Shown here piece by piece: positions 24,032-45,355 of a stretch of DNA of 64,000 nt. Position 1 is the stretch's first letter; each line of letters begins with the position of its first letter. A program made the position numbers and the translations under genes. Source of the DNA: Paratrimastix pyriformis (taxonomy: Eukaryota; Preaxostyla; Paratrimastigidae); the NCBI GenBank assembly GCA_027972325.1, contig JAPMOS010000038.1:186001-250000 (forward strand), in the 5' to 3' direction. The notes under the pieces are model-generated. The model worked only from the letters and a program-made list of their open reading frames with translations. It was not told the origin of the DNA and ran no database searches.

Positions 24032-26205
24032 ATGGACACCAAGCTGGTCTGCCATCCTTCCTTCTTCCCTGTGATGCCAACACACAGCAGCTGCAACAGA
24101 AAGAAGGGACGCCATTACTGTGCGATGTTTCATCTCTGGCTCGTCTGCCCGCCGAGCTCCTCCGGATGATCGTGGAGGCATCTGATTACCAGCTTCTCAC
24201 CTACCTCCAGCTGTTGGGTCTCTCTCACACCACCCGCGTGAATATTTGGGGGACTCCCCGCCAGCTTTCCTTCGACGATCCCGATTTTACGGATGACAAT
24301 GTCATTGCAGCCATCGTCACCCCCGACGCCCTGGCAGCCATTGTTGGCCCATGCGCCCATCTGACGATGCTCTCCTTCCCCAAACGCACGGAATGCTTTT
24401 CTGGCGCCGATGGTGCCTGGGTGGATGTGGCCTTTGCCGGCCACACCCAACTGGCCATCCTCGAGACCCTCATGTTTGCCGCCCTCCCGCGTATTCTGGA
24501 ACACTTGACCGGCCTTGAGGAGTTGACCCTGGGTGCCGAACCCCATCATACCAACATCACCCTGTTGAGCCTTCTTGCCGGCGCTCCGCCCAGCCTCCGG
24601 ATCCTGCGCCTGGTGAATGGCGTTCCCTGGATGCAGCTGGACGCCCTCGGGTGTCTGTCCCTCGCCCGCACCATCACCCAGCTCGATGCCCCGCGCGTGT
24701 ACTGGCCCAACCCCGAGAGCGCCACCGGGTTCGCGCGGCTTGAGCGGCTGTGCCTCGGGCCGTGCTCCGGGGTCGCCTTCTTACGGCCGATCGCGAGTCG
24801 GCTGACCCATCTCACTCTGCCCACGACCCGTCTCGACAGCTGCGCGCTCGTGGCTGAGCTGGCCGGGATGGGTCTCTGCCGGCTGGTGGAGCTCAGCCTG
24901 TCTTTGCTGAACTGGAATTGTCACGATCCGCTTGCCTGCTTGCTGGCCGCGAACCGGGACACTCTCGGGTCCCTCGCCCTCTCCACGGATAGCCGCGAGG
25001 ATCCTCCTCCGGCCTCGGTGCTTGCAGTGCTGGCCGATCTGCCCCGCCTGACCCGCCTGCAGTATCGAGAGAATCGGGCCCTCAAAAGAACAGACCTCGA
25101 TGCCATGCTTGCCGGGGTGTTGGACCGGCTGGAGGACTTGGAGCTTTCCTCCCCTGACTTGTCCCTTAGCCGGATCGCCAGCACGCGACTCCGGGTTCTG
25201 CGCCTTGGCCAACGGATCGACCACCCGTTGACCGTGGACTGCCCCGCCCTGGAGGTGCTCGCCCTGCCCAGGCCGGTGGACACCGATGACCTGGTCCTGC
25301 GCTGTCCCCAACTCCGCTCGCTGGAGGGGCTGTGGACCGGGGCCGATCTGAGCCGCTCTGCAGCCATGCCCTGCCTCACCCGTCTGACGGCTGTCGCCCG
25401 AGAGGACGATGAGGGGAAGCCCAGCGACCGGTGGCTGTCTCAATTGCTGGACAACGGTTCCATGTCCCGGCTGACCGACCTGGACGGGCCCTCTCTGCCG
25501 ACCCCCGCCTTCATCCATCGGGCGTTGGGCCTGGCCCTGACTCGGCTCACTGTGGGCCTGGAGGCATCCGCCTTTCCCCTGCGGCTGCCCGATGGGCTTC
25601 GGCACTTGACGGTCACCCTCGGCCGGCGGGCGGGCGGCTGGCTGCGCGTAGAAGGGGCTGGCCTGCGCACTCTCTCCATGACCGATGGCCCGGCCAATGC
25701 TGTGGTGACCCTGGGCTGTCCGCTCCTCGGGGCCCTGTATCTCAAGATCCGCACCCTGAGCGCCATTCGCATGGACGAGGGGCTCACGCCGCCCCTCCGC
25801 AGTCTGGTCATCGACAGTCCCCAGAAGGGTCCCGTGGAGCGGTCATGCCCCGTCTGGCTGGACCCAGGCAATCTGGTTGAGTTTCTGTCCCACCCCGGGG
25901 CCAGCCGCCTGCGCCGGGTCGACCTACCCATGCTTAAGCGGGCCGGCGGGTGGTCTGACGGGCTGGCCGAGGCCCTGAGCAGGCTGCCCCGGCTGACGGA
26001 TCTCGCCCTGCAGAAGCTGCCGGGCACCCCCTTCCGGTTGGCCTGCCCGCAGCTCCGCCGGCTGATCCTCAGGGAGCAGCCCCGGCACCCGTACCCTGCC
26101 CTGGTGCTTGACTGTCCGCTGCTGGAGGGGGGCTGGGTGCCCCACCATCCGGACCTGGTCGCGTTTCTCCCCGGAACGACGCCCCGTCTGAAATCCGCCA
26201 GGTAA
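24032..26205 (+). CDS. F-box-like, leucine-rich repeat protein
   Basis: Exons 24032-24046 and 24088-26205 with a 41-bp intron give 710 residues. An N-terminal motif LARLPAELLRMIVEASD with the following helix resembles an F-box (LPxELLxxI), which would dock to SKP1 in a ubiquitin ligase. The rest is built of irregular leucine-rich repeats (for example LTGLEELTLG, LRILRLVNG, LTRLTVGL), which would form the substrate-binding arc. The start ATG at 24032 was chosen because MDTKL joins the main exon in phase with a good donor and acceptor; the next in-frame ATG is 24164, inside the F-box. A truncated relative of the N-terminus lies at 37283-37416, so this is a multi-copy family here. Confidence 0.75.
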
Positions 26206-26614
26206 GGAGACTTTGTTGGCACCCTCCCTCCTCCCCCCTCCCCCCTCCCCGAACAAAAAAAAAAAAATTGTGGAGGTTTTTCCGTCGCCAACGCGAACCA
26301 AGTCGAGACCAACCGTAAAAGCCATAGCCGTTATCTCGGACACCTGCGGGGAAAAACCATCAGCCGGACAGAGGCAAGAGGCAGGATTGGTGGTGGAGGG
26401 GGGGGGGGGGTGAGGTGGCTGCTGAAGGGGAGGGAGCACGGCCTACATTGCCCAGAAATAATCTGGGGGGCCGAGAAGGCCTGCCGTTCGCTGGACGAGG
26501 TCGCGTGCAGGCCGAGCAGAAGCCAGCGAGTCAAGAAGTCAGGCAGGACAGTGAGGGATCTGCGGCCGTGACGGCCAAGGGGCCCCCGGGCTCGCCGGAG
26601 CCTCCATCAAAAAT

Positions 26615-26687
26615 GGAAGCTTAGCTCAGTTGGTAGAGCGTGGGATTCATAACCCCAAGGTCGACAGTTCAATCCTGCCAGCTTCCA
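26615..26687 (+). tRNA. tRNA-Met(CAT), elongator type
   Basis: The acceptor arms GGAAGCT/AGCTTCC pair over 7 bp. The D arm is AGCTCAGTTGGTAGAGC and the anticodon stem-loop reads GGGATTCATAACCCC with anticodon CAT. The T loop is TTCAATC. The first pair is G-C and the overall form fits an elongator rather than an initiator Met tRNA. The gene is 73 nt and intronless. Confidence 0.95.
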
Positions 26688-26947
26688 CTTTTTCCTTTTT
26701 CGCTCATTGTGCGGGCCACCTGTGCCTTCCGAGACGGACGCGGTGGACGCCTGGGCTGCACTTCTTCCCAGAGCCTCATGGTGGAGGGTCCGAGGGTGCC
26801 TCACCGCGTCTGCCACTTTGCCCAGTGGGAAACAGCCAACAACGTCTGCCAGCCGAACCACACACCCTCCCGCTCTCCCCCGGTCCCCGGCGACGTGCGA
26901 AGAAAAACAACCAAAACAACCGACAAAATTCGACACATTCTTTCTCG

Positions 26948-32754
<5,807 letters not shown>

Positions 32755-32911
32755 ACAAAACTTTCCTAAACCTGAAAAAAGATCCGGAACGTCTCGGTCG
32801 GGCCAAGAATCAAGCGGACAGACCGGGACGTTTTGGAAAGGTTTAAATCAGGGAATTGGAAGTTCCTCCCCAGGTTTCGCTGCTTATCCGGAAGTGATTT
32901 GAATTTGAAGG
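32755..32911. promoter_or_regulatory. Short divergent promoter region, B-box gene and GNAT gene
   Basis: Only 157 bp separate the two divergent start codons. No TATA-like element is obvious. Both promoters and 5' UTRs must fit here. Confidence 0.55.
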
Positions 32912-33760
32912 ATGATGCCTCGAAAGAAGCCTCGGTGCCTCTCACCGGGACGCTCCCCCACATGTTCTCCCAAACCGGTTGCTCCTGCCAAAAAAACATC
33001 CCAGCGACTCCCATCGGCACGAAACCCTGCAGTTCTGAGACTCGATTATACCCAAACGGTGCGTTCCCCTCGTCTTATCCTTCGTCCTCCAAAGATGAGT
33101 GACATCCATCATCTACATTCTGCATACCAAGAGGACTGGACCGAACTCAGCACATGGTTCGAACATCTCGGTGCTTCCACCACTCCGCCTTCACTCCGCC
33201 AGACGGAGGCTCTCCTCCGCAAGGACATCCGGTGCTTCACGGATGGCAAATCGTACCGCTATCACCTTTTTCTGAAAGAAGGAACCCCCCCAAAGGACGG
33301 AGCCTCACCGCCAGACCACTCCTCCGACGAAGATGAAGACGACGAAGACGATGATGACGAGGGAACGGGGGTCTTTGTGGGAGCTTGTGGTTTCTCTCGG
33401 GTCAGCTGGTCCGCTCCATGCACGAACTCCGAACCCACTATGCCCCCCGCCGCCGTCACCCCGCCGGCCACCGAACTCATTCCAACTTTCGAGCTGGCCT
33501 ACTGGCTGCGCCCAACTCAGCGCCACAAGGGCCTGGCGGTTGAGGCCTGCAATGCCTTGATTGATTTCCTTCAGCACCGCTTTGCGGCCCAGCGGAACTT
33601 GGGCGTGTCTCGCTTTCAGGCCGAGATCCGATGCCGGCCGGAGAACGCGGCCAGTGTGGCCCTGGCTCGGCGTTTGGGGGGCTTCTCGGAGATCCCCCAG
33701 ACTGGGGGTCCGATGTTGGCATTCGCCAAAGTATTTTCGCCCGCCCGCGCAACCTCGTAA
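32912..33760 (+). CDS. GNAT-family N-acetyltransferase (RimJ/RimL-like)
   Basis: Single-exon frame of 282 residues. After about 50 basic residues, VRSPRLILRPPKMSD matches the usual first strand of RimJ/RimL-type acetyltransferases. An acidic insert (DEDEDDEDDDDE) interrupts the core at about 33325-33365. Then ELAYWLRPTQRHKGLAVEA and EIRCRPENAASVALARRLGGF give the acetyl-CoA-binding loop region and the last helix-strand pair. It would transfer acetyl from acetyl-CoA to a protein N-terminus or small molecule; the substrate is unknown. The acidic loop replaces what is normally a short turn. Confidence 0.85.
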   Translation: MMPRKKPRCLSPGRSPTCSPKPVAPAKKTSQRLPSARNPAVLRLDYTQTVRSPRLILRPPKMSDIHHLHSAYQEDWTELSTWFEHLGASTTPPSLRQTEALLRKDIRCFTDGKSYRYHLFLKEGTPPKDGASPPDHSSDEDEDDEDDDDEGTGVFVGACGFSRVSWSAPCTNSEPTMPPAAVTPPATELIPTFELAYWLRPTQRHKGLAVEACNALIDFLQHRFAAQRNLGVSRFQAEIRCRPENAASVALARRLGGFSEIPQTGGPMLAFAKVFSPARATS

Positions 33761-34068
33761 TTTCGTTGTTGCTTGTTCACTGACCAGCACCCCTCTTCTC
33801 ACGGATCTTCCTCGCCTTCCACATCTCATCACGAGTTTCATTGTCATCTTCTTCCCTCCTCCCTCCCCCCGGATGAACAAGAAGGGCAGTGGAGCGCGTG
33901 TTTCCTCGGGGGAGGAGCGCCGCGTGTCTGGCCGCGCTCCTCGTGGGGAGGACATCGAAAGTGGGGGGAGGGTGATGCTCAACAACGTGAGGGGAAGAAC
34001 ACAAGTAACTACAAGAGAGAAAGGGAAGGGCGTGTTGCGAGTGGCGGGGGGACATGAAGGAAGGAAAT

Positions 34069-36026
34069 TCACATAATCTTGGAGGCCAGGTTGGATCGGA
34101 GCCCCAGGACGGTGTTGGCCCAGCGGGTCATGGCCTGGTACTTGCGGTTGCTCTGGTTCTGTGGGGTGGGAAGGAGGCACGGACGGGGGAGGAGGGATGA
34201 GAGTGAGAGGAAGCACAGAAGGTCCGGTGGTCCACCAGTGACATGTCATAGCTCCAGTTTCCGAGATGATTTCCACCGCTGAGGTCACACCACTCACCCC
34301 CCAGTAACAGCCACAATCACCCTCCCGGTCATAGCCACAATCACCCTCCCGGTCATAGCCACAATCACATAAAAAAAAAAAAATGCGGACCTTGTCCTCG
34401 AGGATGAGAATCTGGTTGATCTGGTCGATGCGGCCGTAGATCTGGTTGTCGAGGATCAACGCCACAAGCAGCGATTCGACCTCGTTGACCGGGGTGGAGA
34501 TCTGCTCGCTGATGAACGGGATCCGGATGGTCGTGTAGGGCCGCAGCAGATTCTGGGGGGGTGGCGGAGGGAGGTGACGCGTGAGGTTGGGACTCGGGAA
34601 GTGCAAATGACGGATGTGCATGTGGGAGCAACGTGGAACGTGACAAAGGTGAGGCAAAGGGATTGATCAAGCTGGTGCTGGTGCTGTTCGTCAGTATGCA
34701 GTGGTGGCAGTGTCAATGCCAATGTGCGGTGTTGGTGGCGTTGGTGGTGGTTGTGGTGAATGCCGGGGTGCTGCAGACCTTCAGCTTGGCCACACGGATG
34801 TTCTTCAGCAGATCCTCAATGTACGACCGGATGAAGGCATCACCCATGATGGACTCCTTCTTCTGTGGGAGGTGTGAGGAAATGTGCCAGGGGGAAGGTC
34901 GACCACGAACCGTGGGATCGTTCAGGATGCCCTCGAACCGCGCGATGTTGGACGCCTGGTAGGCCTCAATCAAATCGGTCAGTGCCACAATTTGCGGGTC
35001 GTCCTTGAAACTAGAGTGGGCGTCACCAGAAGGATGAATGAGAGGTGGAGAAAAAGAAAGCCGGACGCTCGGGTTTCTTGGGCGGTCATGGGGTTGATGT
35101 CGGACTGGGACATCATGCTGGCCAAGATCAGATATTTCAGGGAAAGAATCCGACGAGGAGAGCCGGCCTCATCAAAACTGCGGAAAGCCTCAAAGAAGTC
35201 CGTGGCGGCACCCCGGAAGTCCCGTTCATACATGTGCATCTTGCCACCGCACTCGCGAATGGTCCCCATGATACTAGCACCGGATGCAGGAGTCGAAGAA
35301 GAAAGGAGCTCAGAGTGAGTGGCGTGGTTGTGGTGAAAGACCAGCAGACCGGGGGTGGATGAGGGCATTCTTCACGCCCAACGAGCGTTCATAAATCTCC
35401 TTCAGCTTCTTGTTGTTCTTGGTGTCGGTGTACATTTGGATCTCCAGAGCGAGGATCTCCAGAAGCTGAGAACCTTTGTTGGGGTCCACGGTGCCGTCCG
35501 GGCGCAGACATCCCTGCTGCAATTCCCGGGTGATCTTGGACATGGATGGGTAGTTCTTGCGGGCATAATAGAGGTTGGCGAGCTTCAATTGGGTCTTAAA
35601 CCAGAGGCGATCGTTTTTCGTGTCGCGGAGGGTGGCAAGAGTGGCCTCATAGAAATCTTGCAGCAGCTCCATCGAATCGGAAGTGGACACCAGATCCAAA
35701 ATTCCATTGATCACCTTTTCGCTCACATTGCGAGTGACAGCACTCTTCACATAGGTCAGAAGGTCACGATAGTGCTTCATCATCTTGGGGAAGTTGTTCT
35801 GCTTGAAGTAAATCTTCACGAGGCGCTTTTGGGCTTTGAAACCCCATTCAGCGGGCTTCTTGCCCTCAAGCTTGATGACTTCCTCGAAATGCTTGATCTT
35901 GTCCTTATCCGCCTTGGCCTCCTTCCCCTTATAGTACTCATCCTCAGGACCTGCTTCTTCTTCTTCCTCCTCCTCCTCGACGTCCTCCTCCTCCTCCTTA
36001 TCGAAATCGTCCTCAAGATCGGACAT
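34069..36026 (-). CDS. CSN2: COP9 signalosome complex subunit 2 (CSN2)
   Basis: Scaffold PCI-domain subunit of the COP9 signalosome, which removes NEDD8 from cullins. Exons in gene order: 35350-36026, 35067-35273, 34911-35010, 34779-34862, 34391-34552, 34069-34158; phases close to 439 residues, close to the human length. Matches to the family run throughout: acidic N-terminus [88 protein letters not shown] and the PCI winged-helix segment [35 protein letters not shown]. The intron 34159-34390 contains three copies of a 23-24-bp unit (about 34305-34370). Confidence 0.97.
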
Positions 36027-36301
36027 CTAAGGACAAGAAATCGGGAGATGGCAAGGAAATAAGAAGTCACCAAAAAGAGCCGATCCAAAGAAAGCACCAA
36101 AATAACCGTTGTAGCAGCAGAAACCGAGAAAACAAACGGACGTTGGCGATCAAGCGCTGAGGCTATATCTCCCGGATGAGATAGACACTGCGTTCCGAGC
36201 TTGGCCGGTTTTGAACTCTCAAAATTCTCTTTCCGACCGATAATCTTACAAAAAACGAGAAAGGTATGATAGAGAATGGAAAGGGGTCGTCCGCCAGCTG
36301 C

Positions 36302-36957
36302 TCATTGAAAAGTCAGCTCGGCTCCGGAGCCAATCCCTCGGTCACGGAGATAGCCACGAAGCAGCCCAGCAACCTTTTGAATATCAGCAAGCGACCCAAA
36401 AGTCCCCCGCACTTCGGCCGTATCCGATGTGAGGGTGATCCCGGTCACCTCGAATTTCTTGAATCCGGTAGCGAATGTCGTAGGAAGTGGGGCAGTGGCC
36501 GGAGAACTTCGCACCTGCCTCGGAGCTGATGATATGAGAAAAGAGTGAAAACGACAGGAAATTTGGAAGTCACTGACAGTGATTCTCGGGCGAACGGAGT
36601 GGGTCGGTCCCAGGGGAGGCGATAATTTTGGTGACTGGAACGGCCCGCGCCTGGGATTTGGATGTGGGAATCGGGTTGTAGTCGGAGTTTCGCACAGACT
36701 GTTTCCAAGAGAACTTGACGCGGAGTTCGTGCGCAATGATTTTCCAGTGCGCCCTTGTACCGCGAATATCCGTCATACCGTGAAAAAGGATCAGCTGGAT
36801 GAGCTTCTTTCCAACGGTACGCATCTTCAACTGCCCGGAAGAGGTCCTCGATCCCATGCAGAGCATCTTCCGAGTAGCGCCCAGGGTCTGCCTTCATTTT
36901 AAAATAGGTATTGCGAATGGAATCGCAAATCACGTCTTCTTCAACAGGTTCGGCCAT
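36302..36957 (-). CDS. Unidentified gene, probably spliced
   Basis: The start ATG at 36957 opens a frame MAEPVEEDVICDSIRNTYFK with a helical acidic continuation (LHGIEDLFRAVEDAYRW). A second good stretch near the end (FKKFEVTGITLTSD, then LADIQKVAGLLRGYLRDRG) runs to a stop at 36302. A donor GTCTGTG near 36706 and acceptors near 36515-36535 could join them, but I could not settle a single phase-consistent model; a third stretch in another frame (HWKIIAHELRVKFSWKQS, about 36709-36790) also looks coding. I do not recognise the family. Confidence 0.45.
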
Positions 36958-37282
36958 TTGGAACGAGCAAAAAATGAAGATCGAGCAGCAGAACAGCCGC
37001 AATCTCCCAACTCGCCGGCACACACGAAGACACGCCTCCCACAACAGAATGCGCCACAATCAATCAGCCGGTGGATAGTTCGTGCTTGCGTTGAACCAGC
37101 AGCGTAGGGCGTAGAATTGCTGGAGACACAGTTCGGAGGAGATATGAGGAGGGCCCCATCATCTCGTGGCGCCTGAGCAGCCTCGCGGGAGGCTCACTGA
37201 AACGTACAGTGAGAGGTCCACAGGTCTGGTCACCAGAGAGATATAGCGTCCACCATTTCCGACTCGATCTCCTCCTCCCCAG

Positions 37283-37416
37283 ATGGTGAAGACAACCCCG
37301 TCAACGCATGAGAATTACGGCGGCGATATTGATCTTTGGGGACGTCTCCAACACGAACTTCTGCGGATCATCGTGGAGACCTCACCACGCCCCTCCATGC
37401 CTAAGCCCAAATGCTG
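37283..37416 (+). pseudogene. Truncated N-terminus of F-box-like leucine-rich family
   Basis: The frame reads LQHELLRIIVETS at about 37346-37384, matching the F-box-like start of the 24032-26205 protein, then stops at 37414-37416. No leucine-rich repeats follow; retrotransposon sequence begins at about 37500. Gene fragment cut off by or near that insertion. Confidence 0.6.
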
Positions 37417-37499
37417 AGCCTTTCGCGCGGGCCACGAAAATTCTGGAGCTACATATTGTCACGCCGTGGACTCAGAGGGTGTAGACAGATAGACAGAAC

Positions 37500-37965
37500 C
37501 CTCTGCGTCGCGCCCCGGCGTCAGGCAACTTCCTGGCCGAGCCGAAGACGGCTGCCTGCTGTGCCCATCCAGCAGACTAGCGGCCACAACGAGGCCTCCA
37601 CTACATAACAATGGACTGAACCCCTCTCCCTTGCGGGTAGACGACGGCGGCCTCAGGCTTGCCGGGTGGGCTCGTCCACGAAACCTGCAGGGAGGGGGGA
37701 GAGGTCTTAGGTCGTCGCTCTTTCCAGTCCCCTTCTTCTCTTGTCTCGCTCCCGTGACGCCTAGGTTGGGGCATACGCCGACCTTGCGGGATGACGTTGG
37801 CCGAGACTTTGGCTCAGCTGGACCCCCGGCCGTGTGTGTGTGATCACTCCGGAGATGCCTGGAGTTGATGGATGGTTGGAATGGGTGGGCGGGGGTGGGA
37901 TAAAAACCTTTTTGTAATTTTCAGTTAGCCTCCCACGAGGCTGCACTAACACGAGAAAGAAGGAC
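37500..37965 (+). mobile_element. Non-LTR retrotransposon 3' end (copy 2)
   Basis: Near-identical to 4670-5140 of copy 1, covering the last codons (ending QTSGHNEASTT), the 3' UTR and the terminal hairpin (37927-37942). A small deletion lies before the hairpin. Strongly 5'-truncated. Confidence 0.9.
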
Positions 37966-37984
37966 TGATAGGGAGACGACACCA

Positions 37985-38440
37985 CCGGGGCTGAGCCAAG
38001 GAAGGCTGCCTGCTGTGCCCATCCAGCAGACTAGCGGCCACCGAAACGAGGCCTCCACTACATAGCAATCGACCGAACCCCTCTCCTTTGCGGGTGGACG
38101 ACGGCAGCGTCAGGCTCGCCGGGTGGGCTCGTCCTCAAAACCTGCGGGGAGGGGGGGGAAGTCTTAGGTCGTCGCTCTTCCATCCATTTTCTCTCCCTGT
38201 CTTGCTTTCGGGGCGACCTAGGATGGTGGCATACCGACCAAGCGCAACCACGAGGCCGAGGCTCACCAGTGAAGGAGGTGGGGGTGATGAGATGCGATGC
38301 ATTTTGAGCCGAAGCCTATCGGAGGTGATGAGGTGACGGGGGAATTGGGGGATAAAACCTTTTGTGATTTCTTTCTCATGGCTCCTTAGTTAGCCTCACA
38401 CGAGGCTGCATTAACACGAGACTGACTGACTGACTGATTT
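37985..38440 (+). mobile_element. Non-LTR retrotransposon 3' end (copy 3, diverged)
   Basis: Follows copy 2 head to tail. It shares the same layout (CTGCCTGCTGTGCCCATCC start, hairpin AGCCTC-ACAC-GAGGCT at 38392-38407) but is more diverged and ends in an ACTG tetranucleotide tail (38420-38437). Confidence 0.88.
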
Positions 38441-38496
38441 TTTTTTGTGGCGTGTTTCATCCACCCCGTCGATACACACATTTGTTCAACGGCAAA

Positions 38497-39608
38497 ATGG
38501 AGGTTTGTCTCTTCCAATCCGCTTTGTTTTGTTTTCATCTCTCGCAGCGTCAATCGCCTCCCCCTCGTTCTTTCACCGAAATTGAAGAGATCTTAAGAAG
38601 AAAACTGGATCACGTTACGAGGATCGTATTTCATGGCCGGGGCGTCGAAATCTTTTACGATACCCCTGAACGATGCAATGAGGCCCTACAAAACTTCAGC
38701 TCTTATTTCGTTCGCTCGGTCTGCCATTTCGACTTGTGTCCGTTTCCGATTTCTTTTTCAGACTTCGCATGATGCCGACGGGAAAGCGATCTTCATCCCC
38801 AAAGTCCTCCTCTTTATCTTCGGTTGGGTCTTTGCCGCTGATGGAGGAATCTGTTTCGCAAAACTCAGCGGAGCAGCTGCTTACATCGTGGGGTTTCCGA
38901 CTGAGGAGAAGCGCGACCAAGTCCTGGCGGAACATCCCCCCCGGCTTCCTGGGATGCGCCCTGCCAAAGAAGACGTTCTGATTTTATATCTCATAATTTT
39001 CTCATCCCCTGATCTTTTGTCGCTCATCATCAGAATCGGGCTGTCTGGATCCCCGCCCTGGACCCCGCCCAGGCACTGGGGGCAATGAAAAGACTGCCTG
39101 TGATTCTCCCCCCGGTGCAAGAGACCCCGCCTGGTTATGTCGTCTTCTCGTGGAAGGGGCCTGCAAGTCGGGTCCAGGTGACGGGCACCTTCTTCGCCCA
39201 AGAGGCCGACCACTGGCATGAGCTGGTGGATCTCACCCCGGTCTGTGTGACGCCCGGTTTTTTCATGCTTCCTTCACCCTCTGGCGGCGCTGATCTTAGC
39301 TGGACGGGCCCGGCGGGCCCGATCGGATCTGGCGGGCGTCGTTGGGCCCCCGGAATGTCCGCACCGGCAAGATTGTGTACAAATTCGTGATCGATGGGCG
39401 CTGGCGCCACAACAACGGCGAGGCCACCGAACCGGATGGGATGGGCGGATTCAACAACACCCGGGAGATATCCCCTCGACGCGTGCGGGTGGTGTCTCCA
39501 CCTCCACCAGTCGTGCGGATGGTGTCTCCACCACCCCCACCACCCCCAGAGGGACAGCAGCACCCACGCAAGACCGACGGCCAGCAGAACCGAAAGAAGA
39601 AGCATTAA
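38497..39608 (+). CDS. CBM48/AMPK-beta-like glycogen-binding domain protein
   Basis: Exons: 38497-38502 (Met-Glu only), 38548-38718, 38762-38974, 39034-39240, 39300-39608; phases close to 301 residues. Residues from YVVFSWKGPASRVQVTGTF through HWHELVDLTP and NVRTGKIVYKFVIDGRWRHN to GGFNNTREI form a carbohydrate-binding module family 48 domain as in AMPK beta subunits, with the conserved Trp and Lys/Asn positions. The N-terminal 200 residues are unidentified; a Pro-rich basic tail ends the protein. The AMPK-beta C-terminal ASC domain is absent, so it is not a full beta subunit. The six-base first exon rests on the ATG-GAG and a GTTTG donor. Confidence 0.82.
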
Positions 39609-39782
39609 CAAAGCTAAGACCACCGGATAATCAGAGGCAAAGAACAAAAGGACATCATCACCATCGCAACAGCAACAGTGACGACACATCGACACAGAAT
39701 CTGGACAAGGTGAGGGTGGGGCGGGCTGGGATCGATGGGAGGAGGGAGTGGATCGCCACTATTCCCCCCCTTTTTTTTTTTT

Positions 39783-45224
<5,442 letters not shown>

Positions 45225-45355
45225 CAACCTTTGGGGACTTGCGAACGTTTCATTTTTTTGGTTTCTGCTTCGTCTCGACCCAATAGAGGAATTGAACAAA
45301 AGGAATTTGCGGGGGGTTCTTGTGGAAAAAGGTACGATTAAATAAATTATAGAAA

